From NCBI GenBank assembly GCA_051881315.1, contig JBJEPQ010000045.1, positions 22,330-86,329 on the forward strand: DNA of 64,000 nt. Reading direction: 5' to 3'. How positions within the stretch are numbered: position 1 is the stretch's first letter; every line of letters starts with the position of its first letter. This DNA comes from CAG-488 sp051881315 (lineage in GTDB: Bacteria > Bacillota > Clostridia > Oscillospirales > Acutalibacteraceae). A program made the translations under genes and the position numbers. Positions 17,495 to 26,909 of this stretch are shown one piece after another. Below the pieces are notes generated by a model. The model saw only the letters and a program-made list of their open reading frames with translations, made no database searches and was not told the DNA's origin.

Positions 17495-18832
17495 TCAATA
17501 TTTTGCAAGATAGTTGTCAATTTCCCACTGTGAGATGCTGGTGCGGTAGCTGTCCCACTCACGGCGTTTTGCCTCGATGAACTTGGTGTAAACGTGCTCG
17601 CCGAGAGCCTCCTTGACAAATTCGCTTGCCTCGAACTCGTCGATAGCTTCCTCAAGCGTGCCGGGAAGCGACTCAATGTTTGCCGCCTTGCGCTCATCCT
17701 CACTCATATCGAAGATGTTCTTGACGGTCGATTCGGGCGGCATATAGCCCTTTTCAATTCCGTCAAGACCTGCAAGCAGGCAGAGTGCCATTTCAAGATA
17801 CGGGTTGCAGGAGGGATCTGCGCTTCTCAGCTCAACTCTTGTTCCCTTGCCTCTTGCGGCAGGAACACGGACGAGAGCCGAACGGTTGGACGCCGACCAC
17901 GCAATGTAAACGGGAGCTTCATAGCCCGGAACAAGTCTCTTGTAAGAATTGACAAGCGGATTGTTGACCGCCGTTGTCGCCTTGATATGCTTCATAATAC
18001 CGGCAACGAAGTGCAAGGCTGTCTCGGAAAGACCGTACTTGCCGTTCGGATCGCAGAAAACGTTGTTGCCGTCCTTGTCAAAGAGGGACATATTTGTGTG
18101 CATACCCGAGCCTGCGATTCCGAAGATCGGCTTAGGCATAAAGGTTGCGTAGAGATTGTGAAGCTGTGCGTATTTTTTAACGACATACTTGAAGGTCATA
18201 ACCTTATCGGCAACGGTGAGAACATCGCCGTACTTGAAGTCGATCTCGTGCTGACCTTCGGCGCACTCGTGATGTGAAGCCTCGATCTCGAAGCCCATAT
18301 CCTCAAGAGCAACGCACATATCACGGCGGCAGTCTCCGCCGAGGTCAACGTTGTCAAGGTCGAAGTAGCCTGCCTTGTCGTGAGTTTTTGTTGTCGGTCT
18401 GCCCTCCTCGTCCGTGTGGAAAAGGAAGAACTCAAGCTCAGGGCCGACATTGAATTTGTAACCCATATCGTCCGCTTTTTTGATTGCTCGCTTGAGAACA
18501 TTTCTCGGATCGCCCGTGAACGGAGTCCTGTCGGAACAGTAAACGTCGCAGATCAGACGTGCCGTTTTTCCTTCGGACATATGATTCCACGGAAGAACGA
18601 CGAACGAATCGTAGTCGGGATAAAGATACATATCCGACTCCTCGATGCGGACAAAGCCTTCGATTGAAGATCCGTCTGTCATACATTCGTTGTCGAGAGC
18701 TTTTTCAAGCTGGTTGACGGTGATCGCAACGTTTTTCATACAGCCCAGAATATCCGTAAACTGAAGCCGTACAAATCGAACGTTCTGCTCCCTTGCCATC
18801 TTGAGGATGTCCTCTTTGGTGTACTTACTCAT
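17495..18832 (-). CDS. glnA: glutamine synthetase, type I-alpha
   Basis: 445 residues, the length of the GSI-alpha form of Firmicutes without the adenylylation insertion of GSI-beta. It shows FVRLQFTDILGCMKNVAI, DGSSIEGFVRIEESDMYL, GPELEFFLF, ECAEGQHEIDFKY, GSGMHTNMSLF and VNSYKRLVPGYEAPVYIAWS with NRSALVRVP. Makes glutamine from glutamate, ammonia and ATP as a cytoplasmic dodecamer. It lies 28 bp after the yfbR-like gene and probably shares its promoter. No glnR is next to it. Confidence 0.97.
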   Translation of the reverse strand: MSKYTKEDILKMAREQNVRFVRLQFTDILGCMKNVAITVNQLEKALDNECMTDGSSIEGFVRIEESDMYLYPDYDSFVVLPWNHMSEGKTARLICDVYCSDRTPFTGDPRNVLKRAIKKADDMGYKFNVGPELEFFLFHTDEEGRPTTKTHDKAGYFDLDNVDLGGDCRRDMCVALEDMGFEIEASHHECAEGQHEIDFKYGDVLTVADKVMTFKYVVKKYAQLHNLYATFMPKPIFGIAGSGMHTNMSLFDKDGNNVFCDPNGKYGLSETALHFVAGIMKHIKATTAVNNPLVNSYKRLVPGYEAPVYIAWSASNRSALVRVPAARGKGTRVELRSADPSCNPYLEMALCLLAGLDGIEKGYMPPESTVKNIFDMSEDERKAANIESLPGTLEEAIDEFEASEFVKEALGEHVYTKFIEAKRREWDSYRTSISQWEIDNYLAKY

Positions 18833-18860
18833 AATTGATTATACCTCTCATTCGGTTTAT

Positions 18861-19448
18861 TTAGTTCATTTCATCAAGAGTCAGACTGTAGCTCGGAAGG
18901 AATTCCTCCATAAAGCACCTGACCTCGGGCATATCAAGCTCCTCAAGCGATTTGAGGTTGGTTTTTGCCGCCTTGTCAAAGTCGTGGTTGCCCGCCTTTG
19001 CCTCTTCAACGCATTTTGTATAGGCGCAGATCTTGTCCGCCGCCTTGACAAATTTCCAAAGCTGACGATCCTCCTCCTGCTTGATAAAAAACGGCTTGTA
19101 TTCCTCACGGAGATCCTCCGGGATCATATCGAGCAGAGCCTTGCACGCATCGTCCTCAACGCAGTTGAAAGCGTCATGAATTTGCTTGCTGTAATATTTT
19201 ACGGGAGTCGGCATATCGCCCGTTATGATTTCGGGTGCATCGTGGAAAACTCCGAGCACGGCTGTGCGCTCGGCATTGACATTGCCGCCGAAGCGTTTGT
19301 TGTGCAGAACGGCAAGCGAATGTGCGACCGTTGCAACCTCAAGCGAATGTTCGCTGATGTTTTCCATATGAGTGTTCCTCATCAGCGCCCAGCGGTTTAT
19401 ATATTTCATTCTTGAAAGCATTGCAAAAAAATGATACTTTTTGCCCAT
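18861..19448 (-). CDS. HD-domain 5'-deoxynucleotidase (YfbR-like)
   Basis: 195 residues. The HD phosphohydrolase motifs are intact: RNTHMENISEHSLEVATVAHSLA (first His), GVFHDAPEIITGDMPTPVKY (HD pair) and KAADKICAYTKC (last Asp). The SEHS and HDAPE-GDMPTPVKY blocks match YfbR, which dephosphorylates dNMPs with divalent metal. ATG 19448 is chosen because GAAGGTG lies 5 nt upstream; the longer frame has no support. Co-transcribed with glnA. Confidence 0.9.
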   Translation of the reverse strand: MGKKYHFFAMLSRMKYINRWALMRNTHMENISEHSLEVATVAHSLAVLHNKRFGGNVNAERTAVLGVFHDAPEIITGDMPTPVKYYSKQIHDAFNCVEDDACKALLDMIPEDLREEYKPFFIKQEEDRQLWKFVKAADKICAYTKCVEEAKAGNHDFDKAAKTNLKSLEELDMPEVRCFMEEFLPSYSLTLDEMN

Positions 19449-19479
19449 TAAAACACCTTCTGTGTCAGTAGTATAAAAA

Positions 19480-19508
19480 ATTTTAACATAGGTCGCCGTC
19501 TTTTGCAA
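19480..19508 (-). promoter_or_regulatory. sigma-A promoter of the yfbR-glnA unit
   Basis: TTGCAA (19508-19503), 17-nt spacer, TAAAAT (19485-19480) on the minus strand. A plus-strand TATAAT at about 19550 may serve yhaM in the same divergent gap. Confidence 0.65.
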
Positions 19509-19577
19509 GGAAATTCTTTCTTTTTTCTTTTTTGTGTGTTACAATCAGTATATAATTACTGAATCGAGGGTGTTCGT

Positions 19578-20549
19578 ATGAATTTTACCGAAATAAATAA
19601 CAACGGAACGGTTGAAGGCTTTTGCCTTGTAAAAAATCTTGAGGTCAAAAAAACGGCAAAGGGAATACCTTACCTTGACCTTATCCTGACGGACAGCTCA
19701 GGTGAGATCGGTGCAAAGCTCTGGGACTACAAGGAGGAAAACCACGGCTTTATAAAGCAAAATTCGCTTTTAAAGGTCAGAGGTTCAATTTCTGTTTTCA
19801 ACGATGCGCCGCAGATGAGACTTGACAGGGTGCGGCTTGCAACAGAAGCCGACGGAGTGTGTATTGAGGACTATGTTCCGAGCGCCGAATACAGCGGCGA
19901 AGCGATGTATTCAACAATTGTCGATATCGTGAACGACTTTGAAAACACTCAGCTCAAAACCCTTGTTATGACCGTGCTGGAACAGAACAAAACGGCGATG
20001 CTCTACTGGCCTGCGGCGTTCAAGCTCCACCACGCTATAAGGGGCGGACTGCTCTATCACACTCTTTCAATTCTGAGAATGGCGCAGAGCGTGGCTCAGA
20101 TTTATCCCTGCGTGGAAAAGGATCTGCTGTTTTCGGGAGTTATCCTGCACGATATTGCAAAAATTACGGAATTTGATGTTTCCGAAACAGGCATAGCCTC
20201 GGGCTATACTGCTGAGGGAACGCTGATCGGTCATCTTGTCAAGGGAGCAATGAACATTGAAAAGGTCGGCGAGGAGCTTGGCACGGACAGAGAGTTGCTG
20301 ACTCTTGTTGAGCATATGGTAATTTCCCACCACGGCGAGCCGGAATTCGGTGCGGCGGTCAGACCGATGTTCCTTGAGGCTGATATCCTTGCACAGCTTG
20401 ATCTGCTTGACGCAAGGATTTATGAGATATCGCAGGCGGTTTCCGAGGTTGAGTCGGGCGAATTTACGCCGAGACAGTGGGCGCTTGACAACAGGAAGCT
20501 CTATAATCACGGACTTAAAGAGATAAAGCCCAAAGCGGAGCTTTTGTAA
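19578..20549 (+). CDS. yhaM: 3'-5' exoribonuclease YhaM
   Basis: 323 residues, close to the 314 of B. subtilis YhaM. An OB-fold (about 10-95: FCLVKNLEVKKTAKGIPYLDL, GEIGAKLWDY) is followed by an HD domain: YWPAAFKLHHAIRGGLLYHTLSILRMA, GVILHDIAKITEF, LVEHMVISHHGEPEFG. YhaM trims RNA 3' ends and can also cut single-stranded DNA, using Mn2+. GAGGGTG precedes the ATG. Downstream is a secreted phosphodiesterase 43 bp away. Confidence 0.9.
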   Translation: MNFTEINNNGTVEGFCLVKNLEVKKTAKGIPYLDLILTDSSGEIGAKLWDYKEENHGFIKQNSLLKVRGSISVFNDAPQMRLDRVRLATEADGVCIEDYVPSAEYSGEAMYSTIVDIVNDFENTQLKTLVMTVLEQNKTAMLYWPAAFKLHHAIRGGLLYHTLSILRMAQSVAQIYPCVEKDLLFSGVILHDIAKITEFDVSETGIASGYTAEGTLIGHLVKGAMNIEKVGEELGTDRELLTLVEHMVISHHGEPEFGAAVRPMFLEADILAQLDLLDARIYEISQAVSEVESGEFTPRQWALDNRKLYNHGLKEIKPKAELL

Positions 20550-20592
20550 GAAAAAATAGCATTTACCATAATAAAATCAGGGAGGCTTTCAT

Positions 20593-21708
20593 ATGAAAAA
20601 GTTACTCAGCATTTTTTTAGCGGCTGTAATTTTTGCAGGCTGTACCGCAACGGCATTTGCGGAGCAGGACAACACGTTTACGGTCGAGCTGAACGTTATC
20701 TCCTTTAATGTTGACGGACTGCCCGTGCCGTCGTTTCTGTCCTCGACAAAGAGGAACGCTGTCACCGCAACAAAACTGATCGCACAGCAGATCAATTCCA
20801 CGGACTGCGATATTCTCTGCGTTCAGGAGGATTTCAATTTTCACTCAATTTTGAAAAACAATCTTGATATGGAGTATGCCACCGAGACGAGCGGCGGTGC
20901 GGCGATCGGTGACGGACTGAACTTTTTCTCGAAATATCCGATCTACAACGTCGGTAGGGTTGCGTGGGAGTCCGCCTACGGAGTTTACGGCTGCGGAATG
21001 GACGAGCTGACGCCGAAAGGCATACTCTACTGCACGGTTGAGATTGCCGACGGAGTTTACATTGATGTTTACAATATTCATGCCGACGCGTGGGAGGACG
21101 AAAATTCCATGCAGGCTAAGTCGGATCAGTTCGATCAGCTTATTGAGCTTGTTGAAGAACATTCGGGAACGGACAGGGCGGTCATTCTGACGGGTGATTT
21201 CAACACGAATTATTCCGTTTTCCGTGAGGGATATCAAAACGGACGCTATAAGATTGATCTTTGCCAAAAGCTGCTGGATAATTTCATCGGTCACGGCTTT
21301 AAGGACGCATGGGTGGAGTACAACAACAGCGGTGACTACGGCTTTACCTATGCCGAGATGGCTGAACGCTACGGCTGTGATTATCCGCGCTCATGGGATA
21401 CGCTCGACCACGTTTATTACCGTGACGGCGCATGTGTTTCGTTTGAGCTTGCCGAGGCGGTTTATGAGGGCTTCGATTGTGACGGAATAACATGGGACGG
21501 ACATCTCTCCGATCATGCGGCTGTTGTAACGAAGCTTGAATACACCGTCGATCCCGATGAAACCATATCGCCCGAGAGCAAGCAAACAGAGAAATTCGAT
21601 CTCGGTGAATACATATCAAAGGCAATCAAGACGTTCTCTGCAACTCTGGTTAAGGCTGCAATCAATCTGCCCGATCTGATAATAAACGGATTGGACTGGC
21701 TTAAATAA
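20593..21708 (+). CDS. secreted endonuclease/exonuclease/phosphatase-fold phosphodiesterase (sphingomyelinase-like)
   Basis: 371 residues. Signal peptide to about residue 23 (AFA-EQ). The EEP fold is shown by NVISFNVDG, DILCVQEDFNFHS (metal Glu79), TPKGILYCTVEIADGVYIDVYNIHADA, ILTGDFNTNYS and the final LSDHAAVVTKLEY catalytic His. The layout of KGxxY...VYNIHADA resembles bacterial neutral sphingomyelinases more than DNases, so release of a phospho-headgroup from a lipid is the favoured guess. The C-terminus (EYISKAIKTFSATLVKAAIN and on) looks amphipathic. GGGAGG precedes the ATG. A non-lipid target remains possible. Confidence 0.75.
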   Translation: MKKLLSIFLAAVIFAGCTATAFAEQDNTFTVELNVISFNVDGLPVPSFLSSTKRNAVTATKLIAQQINSTDCDILCVQEDFNFHSILKNNLDMEYATETSGGAAIGDGLNFFSKYPIYNVGRVAWESAYGVYGCGMDELTPKGILYCTVEIADGVYIDVYNIHADAWEDENSMQAKSDQFDQLIELVEEHSGTDRAVILTGDFNTNYSVFREGYQNGRYKIDLCQKLLDNFIGHGFKDAWVEYNNSGDYGFTYAEMAERYGCDYPRSWDTLDHVYYRDGACVSFELAEAVYEGFDCDGITWDGHLSDHAAVVTKLEYTVDPDETISPESKQTEKFDLGEYISKAIKTFSATLVKAAINLPDLIINGLDWLK

Positions 21709-21723
21709 TAGATAGGAGTAACT

Positions 21724-22650
21724 ATGGACTGGACAGAAGTTAAAATCAACATCAATTCAAAGGACGTGGAAACGGCAGGAAACATAGCTCAGATGGTCGT
21801 TCCCTACGGCATTTATATCGAGGATTACAGCGACCTTGAACAGGCGGCATGGGAGATCGCTCATATCGACCTCATTGACGAGGAGCTTCTCAAAAAAGAC
21901 AGGAACAAGGCGACTATTCACGTCTACATTTCTCCCGAAGAAAACCCTGCCGAGGCGGTTGCGTTCCTCTCCGAACGCTATAATGCAGAGGGCATAGAGC
22001 ACGATATCGACCTCAGCGTTTGCAGAAATCAGGACTGGGAGAACAACTGGAAGGAATACTTCAAGCCGATGCCTGTCGGAGAAAAACTGCTTATCAGACC
22101 TGTATGGGACAATGACTACGATCCGCAGGGCAGAACCGTCCTTGACATTGAGCCGGGGCTTGCTTTCGGAAGCGGCGGCCACGACACTACCCGTCTCTGC
22201 CTTGAAACGCTTGAGGGACATATAACACCCGAGGTTGAGATGCTTGATATCGGCTGCGGAAGCGGTATTCTTGGAGTTGCGGGACTTCTCCTCGGCGCAA
22301 AGAGCGCAACGGGAGTTGACATTGACGAGCTTGCCGTGAAGACAGCAAGGGAAAACGGCGAAATCAACGGCTTCACAGAGCCGAAATTCACCGTCTTTCA
22401 GGGAAATCTGACCGATAAGGTCAAGGGCAAGTATGACATTGTTGTCGCCAATATTGTTGCGGATATAATCGTGATGTTCACCAAGGACGTGGGCAAATTC
22501 CTCAAGGAGGACGGTCTTTACATCACGTCGGGAATAATCGACACAAGAGAGCCGGACGTGCTTGCCGCATTTGAAAAATACGGATTTGAGGTCGTCGGCA
22601 GACACGAAAGCAGCGGCTGGCTTTGCTTTGAAACGAGGCTGAAAAAATGA
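21724..22650 (+). CDS. prmA: ribosomal protein L11 methyltransferase
   Basis: 308 residues. The N-terminal substrate-recognition domain is followed by the SAM-dependent core: NQDWENNWKEYFKPMPVG, GLAFGSGGHDTTRLCLE, MLDIGCGSGILGVAGLLLGA (motif I), GVDIDELAV and VVANIVADIIV (NPPY-type post I region). It trimethylates L11 lysines and the N-terminus. AGGAG precedes the ATG. Overlaps the next gene by 4 bp (ATGA), which ties it to an SGNH hydrolase, not the usual dnaJ/rsmE partners. Confidence 0.94.
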   Translation: MDWTEVKININSKDVETAGNIAQMVVPYGIYIEDYSDLEQAAWEIAHIDLIDEELLKKDRNKATIHVYISPEENPAEAVAFLSERYNAEGIEHDIDLSVCRNQDWENNWKEYFKPMPVGEKLLIRPVWDNDYDPQGRTVLDIEPGLAFGSGGHDTTRLCLETLEGHITPEVEMLDIGCGSGILGVAGLLLGAKSATGVDIDELAVKTARENGEINGFTEPKFTVFQGNLTDKVKGKYDIVVANIVADIIVMFTKDVGKFLKEDGLYITSGIIDTREPDVLAAFEKYGFEVVGRHESSGWLCFETRLKK

Positions 22651-23375
22651 TTTATCTCAATTCAGAGGATATCGTTCTTTTTTCGGGCGACTCGATAACC
22701 GACGGAAACCGAGGCAGAAAAATGGACTGCAATCACATTATGGGACACGGATATCAGTTCATTGTTTCCGCAAAGCTTGCCTATGACAATTCCGAGCGCA
22801 GACCTAAGTTTGTCAACAAGGGATATTCGGGCGCAACGATGGGCAAGCTGCTTGAAACATGGCAGGAGGACGTTATAGCTAACCGCCCTACGGTTATCAG
22901 TATTCTTGCCGGCACGAATGACGGACTTTTCGGCTTTCAAAACGGGCTTACCGTTTCCGAGGTCGAAAAAAGATATGAGAATAATCTCACAAAGGCTGTC
23001 AGGCAGACAAGAGAAGCCTTGCCGAACACAAAAATAATTATCTGTGAGCCGTTTTATTTTCCGCTTTCAAAGGACGATTTATCCTACCGATATACTCCGC
23101 ATATCGAATGTGAAGCCGAATTTGAAAGACCTGACGCAAGCGAAACAACGGAGCAGATGAAATATAAATCAGAGGCAATTTCGCTGACGAGAAAAGCGGC
23201 AAAAAGAGTTGCCGAAAGTGAAGCTGATATTTTTGTTCCGCTCTATGAAAAGCTTGCAGAAAAAATTTCCGCATCAAAGACCGAATATTATATTTGGGAC
23301 GGCATTCACCCCTCAATCGCAGGTCATATGCTGATTGCCGAGGAATGGATAAAAGCGGTCGAACAGAAAATCTGA
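22647..23375 (+). CDS. SGNH/GDSL hydrolase
   Basis: 242 residues. Block I LFSGDSITDGNR holds the catalytic Ser, block II NKGYSGATMG the Gly, block III ILAGTNDGLFG the Asn and block V GIHPSIAGHMLIAEEW the Asp-x-x-His type GIHPS with His. There is no signal peptide, so it acts inside the cell as an esterase or acetylhydrolase; carbohydrate deacetylation is common for this type. It is translationally coupled to prmA (ATGA overlap), with SD GAGG inside the prmA end. Confidence 0.88.
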   Translation: MIYLNSEDIVLFSGDSITDGNRGRKMDCNHIMGHGYQFIVSAKLAYDNSERRPKFVNKGYSGATMGKLLETWQEDVIANRPTVISILAGTNDGLFGFQNGLTVSEVEKRYENNLTKAVRQTREALPNTKIIICEPFYFPLSKDDLSYRYTPHIECEAEFERPDASETTEQMKYKSEAISLTRKAAKRVAESEADIFVPLYEKLAEKISASKTEYYIWDGIHPSIAGHMLIAEEWIKAVEQKI

Positions 23376-23385
23376 TAACAAAAAA

Positions 23386-23420
23386 CGGAAGCCGACATTT
23401 GCCGACTTCCGATATTTTTT
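23386..23420. terminator. terminator between the SGNH hydrolase and the ceramidase-like gene
   Basis: CGGAAGCCGAC (23386-23396) pairs with GCCGACTTCCG (23401-23411), followed by ATATTTTTTTG. It can stop both convergent transcripts. Confidence 0.85.
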
Positions 23421-23429
23421 TGCAATATT

Positions 23430-25307
23430 TTATTTTACGCTGTCAACGAGGTCGATGAACTCGGAAATAACCTTTGAAGCGGTGTTCTTACCCCAGGAGA
23501 TGAGGCACCATGTATCCGTGTCAAAGGACTCCTTGGACTCGCTGTACTGAACGCCTGCCATTACGAAATCGTCGTCAGGCTCGATGTAACCGATAGCGTC
23601 GTTCATAAGGTCAAAGACGATGATGTTCTCGCCGTACATTTCACGGAGTGACTTGTATTGGAAGCCCTTGAGACCGTCGCCGCCGATGAGAAGCTCGCCG
23701 TAGGTTTCGCCCGGGCAAAGCTCAACGAGAAGCGAATCGCCAAGCTCCATATAACCGCACTCGGTAACGGTGTAATACTTGCCGTTCGTCTTGTCATAAA
23801 GGAAGAAGTAATCCGTGATACCCGTCTTGCCGACGATATCCATAAGCGAATTGGACACTTCGATTATGTACTGCTTGTGGGCGATGTTGAGCATCGGAGC
23901 AACCTCTGTTTCTGCAACAGGCTTCCAATCCTCATACCATGCGGAATATTTCTCGTTTGAGCTGTATTCAGCCTCTCCGAGGAAATCGCCGAGAGCGTAG
24001 TTCATCGTTTTACACTCAGCCTCAGTCTTTGTAAGTCCGAGAATGATGTAGCCGATCTCATGGCCGTATCTTACGGTTTCCTCATATCTTGTGAGGCCTT
24101 CAATTCCGTCATTGCTTGCGCCGCGCTGATAGGTGATAGTTCCGATACAGCCCTGAATATAAATGAAATTGTAGCCTGCCTTGTTGAGAACTTCCTCAAT
24201 GTAGGGAACAAAGTCTGCGGAAATAACCGTGTGACCGTAGCCTGAATTTTCAGGGTGTGCGCTGAACGATGCAACGATTGTCGGAGTCTTGCTCCTGTCG
24301 TCGGGAACGAACTTCAGACGGTAAAGATTGCCGTCAAAGGTGTAGGGAGCAGTTCTGTCACGAAGATAATCGTCCGCAATATCCTTCTTTGCAAGGGTGA
24401 GAGTACCTGCCTCCATGTCGGTATATGCCGCCTTTATGGTCTTTGCGGTCTGCTCAATAATCTTGTTGAGGAAGGTGCGGTTTACACCGCTGTGAATATC
24501 GGAAAGACCGAGATTTGAAAGGAAAATGTTGTTCAGAACGTTTGAAACGGTGTTGTCCCATACACCCTGGAGATCAATTCCGCTGTGGGTGTGAGTTACC
24601 GAAACATTGACGCTGACAATGTTGTTTGCCTTTGCGAAATCCGCAACTGCGGCACGGATAAGGCGAACGTCGGCGTTTGCGATGCCGATAGCGTCAAGAA
24701 CACAGAAAGCAACGTTGCCTCTGCCTGTTCCGTCGTTGAGAACGATTGTGCGTACCCAGAGTCCGTCAAAGGTCTCGGTTGTAGTAGCCATAAGACCGTA
24801 GCCGCCCATTGTGTAAGGCGTTGTGCCGAAATCGTCGGGAAGAATGGAAGCCTGAGCATAGCCGAGGTGCCATTTTGCGCCTGCCGCCGGAGCGTCAAGG
24901 AACTCGGACATTCCCGAATAGAAGTTGCCGTAATCGTCAAGATTGAAGCCGGCATAGTCGTTGATAACGGAGGTCTTGGGGATAACCAGACCGAGAGCCT
25001 TGCCGATAATGTTTACGAGCGTGTTGCTGAGCACGTTTATCGCTTTTGCAAGAACTTTCATAAATACTGTCTTAAAGCTTGTTGAGGAAAGCGATTCGAA
25101 AGCGTCGCCGAGCTTGCCGAGGGTGTCGCCGACAACCTGAACCTTGTTGCCGTTCGCCTCTGCGTCGGCAAGGTACTCCTCAAGAGTAATGTTTGTTTCC
25201 GCTGCGGTCGGAGCCTCTTCGTTCTTTGCAAATGCCGTTACACCGATGGGAACGACAAGGCAAAGGCAGAGAACAACCGAAAGAACGGATAAAAGAATTT
25301 TTTTCAT
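23430..25307 (-). CDS. secreted neutral/alkaline ceramidase-family protein
   Basis: 625 residues. Signal peptide (cleavage near AFAK). A segment with amphipathic helices follows (about 70-110, FKTVFMKVLAKAINVLSNTL). The catalytic domain begins near 145 with WHLGYAQASILPDDFGTTPY. The ceramidase motif THTHSG is at 238-243, where Ser242 would be the nucleophile and His239/His241 zinc ligands; FSAHPENSGYGH and VISADFVPYIEE follow, and IQGCIGTITYQRG is a later block. Neutral ceramidases split the N-acyl bond of ceramides. The family also includes non-ceramidase members, so the substrate is not certain. AAAGGAG precedes the ATG. Confidence 0.8.
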   Translation of the reverse strand: MKKILLSVLSVVLCLCLVVPIGVTAFAKNEEAPTAAETNITLEEYLADAEANGNKVQVVGDTLGKLGDAFESLSSTSFKTVFMKVLAKAINVLSNTLVNIIGKALGLVIPKTSVINDYAGFNLDDYGNFYSGMSEFLDAPAAGAKWHLGYAQASILPDDFGTTPYTMGGYGLMATTTETFDGLWVRTIVLNDGTGRGNVAFCVLDAIGIANADVRLIRAAVADFAKANNIVSVNVSVTHTHSGIDLQGVWDNTVSNVLNNIFLSNLGLSDIHSGVNRTFLNKIIEQTAKTIKAAYTDMEAGTLTLAKKDIADDYLRDRTAPYTFDGNLYRLKFVPDDRSKTPTIVASFSAHPENSGYGHTVISADFVPYIEEVLNKAGYNFIYIQGCIGTITYQRGASNDGIEGLTRYEETVRYGHEIGYIILGLTKTEAECKTMNYALGDFLGEAEYSSNEKYSAWYEDWKPVAETEVAPMLNIAHKQYIIEVSNSLMDIVGKTGITDYFFLYDKTNGKYYTVTECGYMELGDSLLVELCPGETYGELLIGGDGLKGFQYKSLREMYGENIIVFDLMNDAIGYIEPDDDFVMAGVQYSESKESFDTDTWCLISWGKNTASKVISEFIDLVDSVK

Positions 25308-25351
25308 AATTCTGCTCCTTTCGGAAAATGATATTATTCCTATGATAACCG

Positions 25352-25380
25352 ATTATACCACATTTTCAAAATAATTACAA
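25352..25380 (-). promoter_or_regulatory. promoter of the ceramidase-like gene
   Basis: TTGTAA (25380-25375), 17-nt spacer, TATAAT (25357-25352) on the minus strand, 45 bp before the gene. Confidence 0.65.
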
Positions 25381-25437
25381 ATAAAACTCTCAGCTTCTTT
25401 TTTATTCAATTTGACGAAAGGATAAGTCTTGTTTCGA

Positions 25438-25466
25438 TTGACTTTTGAGCCTGACAAGAATATAAT
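25438..25466 (+). promoter_or_regulatory. sigma-A promoter of murD
   Basis: TTGACT (25438-25443), 17-nt spacer, TATAAT (25461-25466), about 49 bp before murD. Confidence 0.8.
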
Positions 25467-25514
25467 AGTATCTGTTTCTATATAACGTACACAGTCAAAC
25501 GGAGGTTTTTGTAT

Positions 25515-26858
25515 ATGAATCTTTCAGGGAAGAAGGTTCTCGTCGTCGGACTTGCAAGAAGCGGTATGGCGGCGATCAGGGTGCTAAAAAAGCTCGGTGC
25601 GGTAATCACCCTTTCGGAGAGCAAAAAGAAAGAGGAGATCAAGGAAATTGATTTTCTCAACGAAAACGGAGTTGAAATCGTCGGACAGGACGCAGAGGTT
25701 TTCGAGCGTGACTTTGACCTCGTTGTCAAAAATCCGGGCGTACCGTTCAGAAGTCCTGCAATGCAGAGACTTGCCGAGCGCAATATTCCGGTTATCACCG
25801 AGATCGAGCTTGCCTATCAGGTCGCAAAGCCTCAGCACTATATCGCTGTCACGGGCACAAACGGCAAAACGACCACTACAACCCTTGTTTATGAGATTCT
25901 TAGACGTGCGTTCCCCGGCAAGGCGCACCTTTGCGGCAATATCGGCATCCCTCTTTGCGAGATTGTTATGGAAAACGGACTTATGGAGGAGGGCGGACAT
26001 TACATTGCCCTTGAAATTTCCAATTTCCAGCTTGTCAATATTGACACCTTCCGTCCCGAGGTTGCCGTTATAATCAACCTCACTCCCGATCATATCGACT
26101 TTATGGGCGGTCTGGACGCTTATTACAAATCAAAGACCGAGGTTTACAGAAATATGGCGGACAGCGATGTGTTCCTGCTCAATGCCGACGATCCCGTTGT
26201 CAAGAAATACACCGACCGCTATCCCGTGAAATGCGTTAAACATTCTTTCAGCATTGAAAATGAAAATGCCGACAGCGTTGTCAGGGACGGTTATATCGAG
26301 ATCGGCGGCGAAAAGGTACTGCCAACGGACGCAATAAGGCTTGTCGGAAAGCACAATTTGCAGAATGTTATCATCGCTGTTTCGGCGGCAAAGGCGATCG
26401 GCATTTCAAACGACATTATCTATGACGCGGTTTCCTCGTTCACGGGCGTTGAACACAGGATAGAGTTTGTCCGTGAGCTGAACGGAATAAAATATTACAA
26501 CGATTCCAAGGGCACGAACACCGACGCAACGATTATTGCGCTGAAATCTTTCCCGAAAGGCGTTATTCTGCTTGTCGGCGGATTTGAAAAGGGACTTTCC
26601 ATGGACGAGATGAAAAAGCACCTCGGCTGTGTAAAAAAGGTGATCGGCTTCGGTGCCTGCGGACCGAGGCTTGTGCGTGAGCTTGTCGGCGAGGACGGCA
26701 TTGTCGTCACAACTCTTGACGAGGCTGTCGCAGAGGCGAACAAGGTTGCCGAGAGCGGAGATATTGTTCTCCTTTCACCGACAACCAGTTCCTTTGACCA
26801 GTATTCCTGCTTCGAGGAGCGAGGCGATCACTTCAAGAAAATTGTAAATGCGCTTTAA
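25515..26858 (+). CDS. murD: UDP-N-acetylmuramoyl-L-alanine--D-glutamate ligase
   Basis: 447 residues. N-terminal Rossmann-like domain (VLVVGLARSGMAAIRVLKKL), ATP-binding P-loop TGTNGKTTTTT at about 113-123, EISNFQL, NLTPDHID, and the C-terminal domain with EHRIEFV, YNDSKGTNTDAT, LLVGGFEKG and LLSPTTSSFDQY. Adds D-glutamate to UDP-MurNAc-L-Ala in the cytoplasm. ATG 25515 has GGAGG 9 nt upstream. It stands outside the usual dcw cluster but is followed by murI, which makes its D-Glu substrate; the two form a sensible pair. Confidence 0.96.
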   Translation: MNLSGKKVLVVGLARSGMAAIRVLKKLGAVITLSESKKKEEIKEIDFLNENGVEIVGQDAEVFERDFDLVVKNPGVPFRSPAMQRLAERNIPVITEIELAYQVAKPQHYIAVTGTNGKTTTTTLVYEILRRAFPGKAHLCGNIGIPLCEIVMENGLMEEGGHYIALEISNFQLVNIDTFRPEVAVIINLTPDHIDFMGGLDAYYKSKTEVYRNMADSDVFLLNADDPVVKKYTDRYPVKCVKHSFSIENENADSVVRDGYIEIGGEKVLPTDAIRLVGKHNLQNVIIAVSAAKAIGISNDIIYDAVSSFTGVEHRIEFVRELNGIKYYNDSKGTNTDATIIALKSFPKGVILLVGGFEKGLSMDEMKKHLGCVKKVIGFGACGPRLVRELVGEDGIVVTTLDEAVAEANKVAESGDIVLLSPTTSSFDQYSCFEERGDHFKKIVNAL

Positions 26859-26909
26859 TAATTTCCGCAGTAAAAAGCTTGCCTGATTTTCGGAAAGGAT
26901 AGGCACTGT

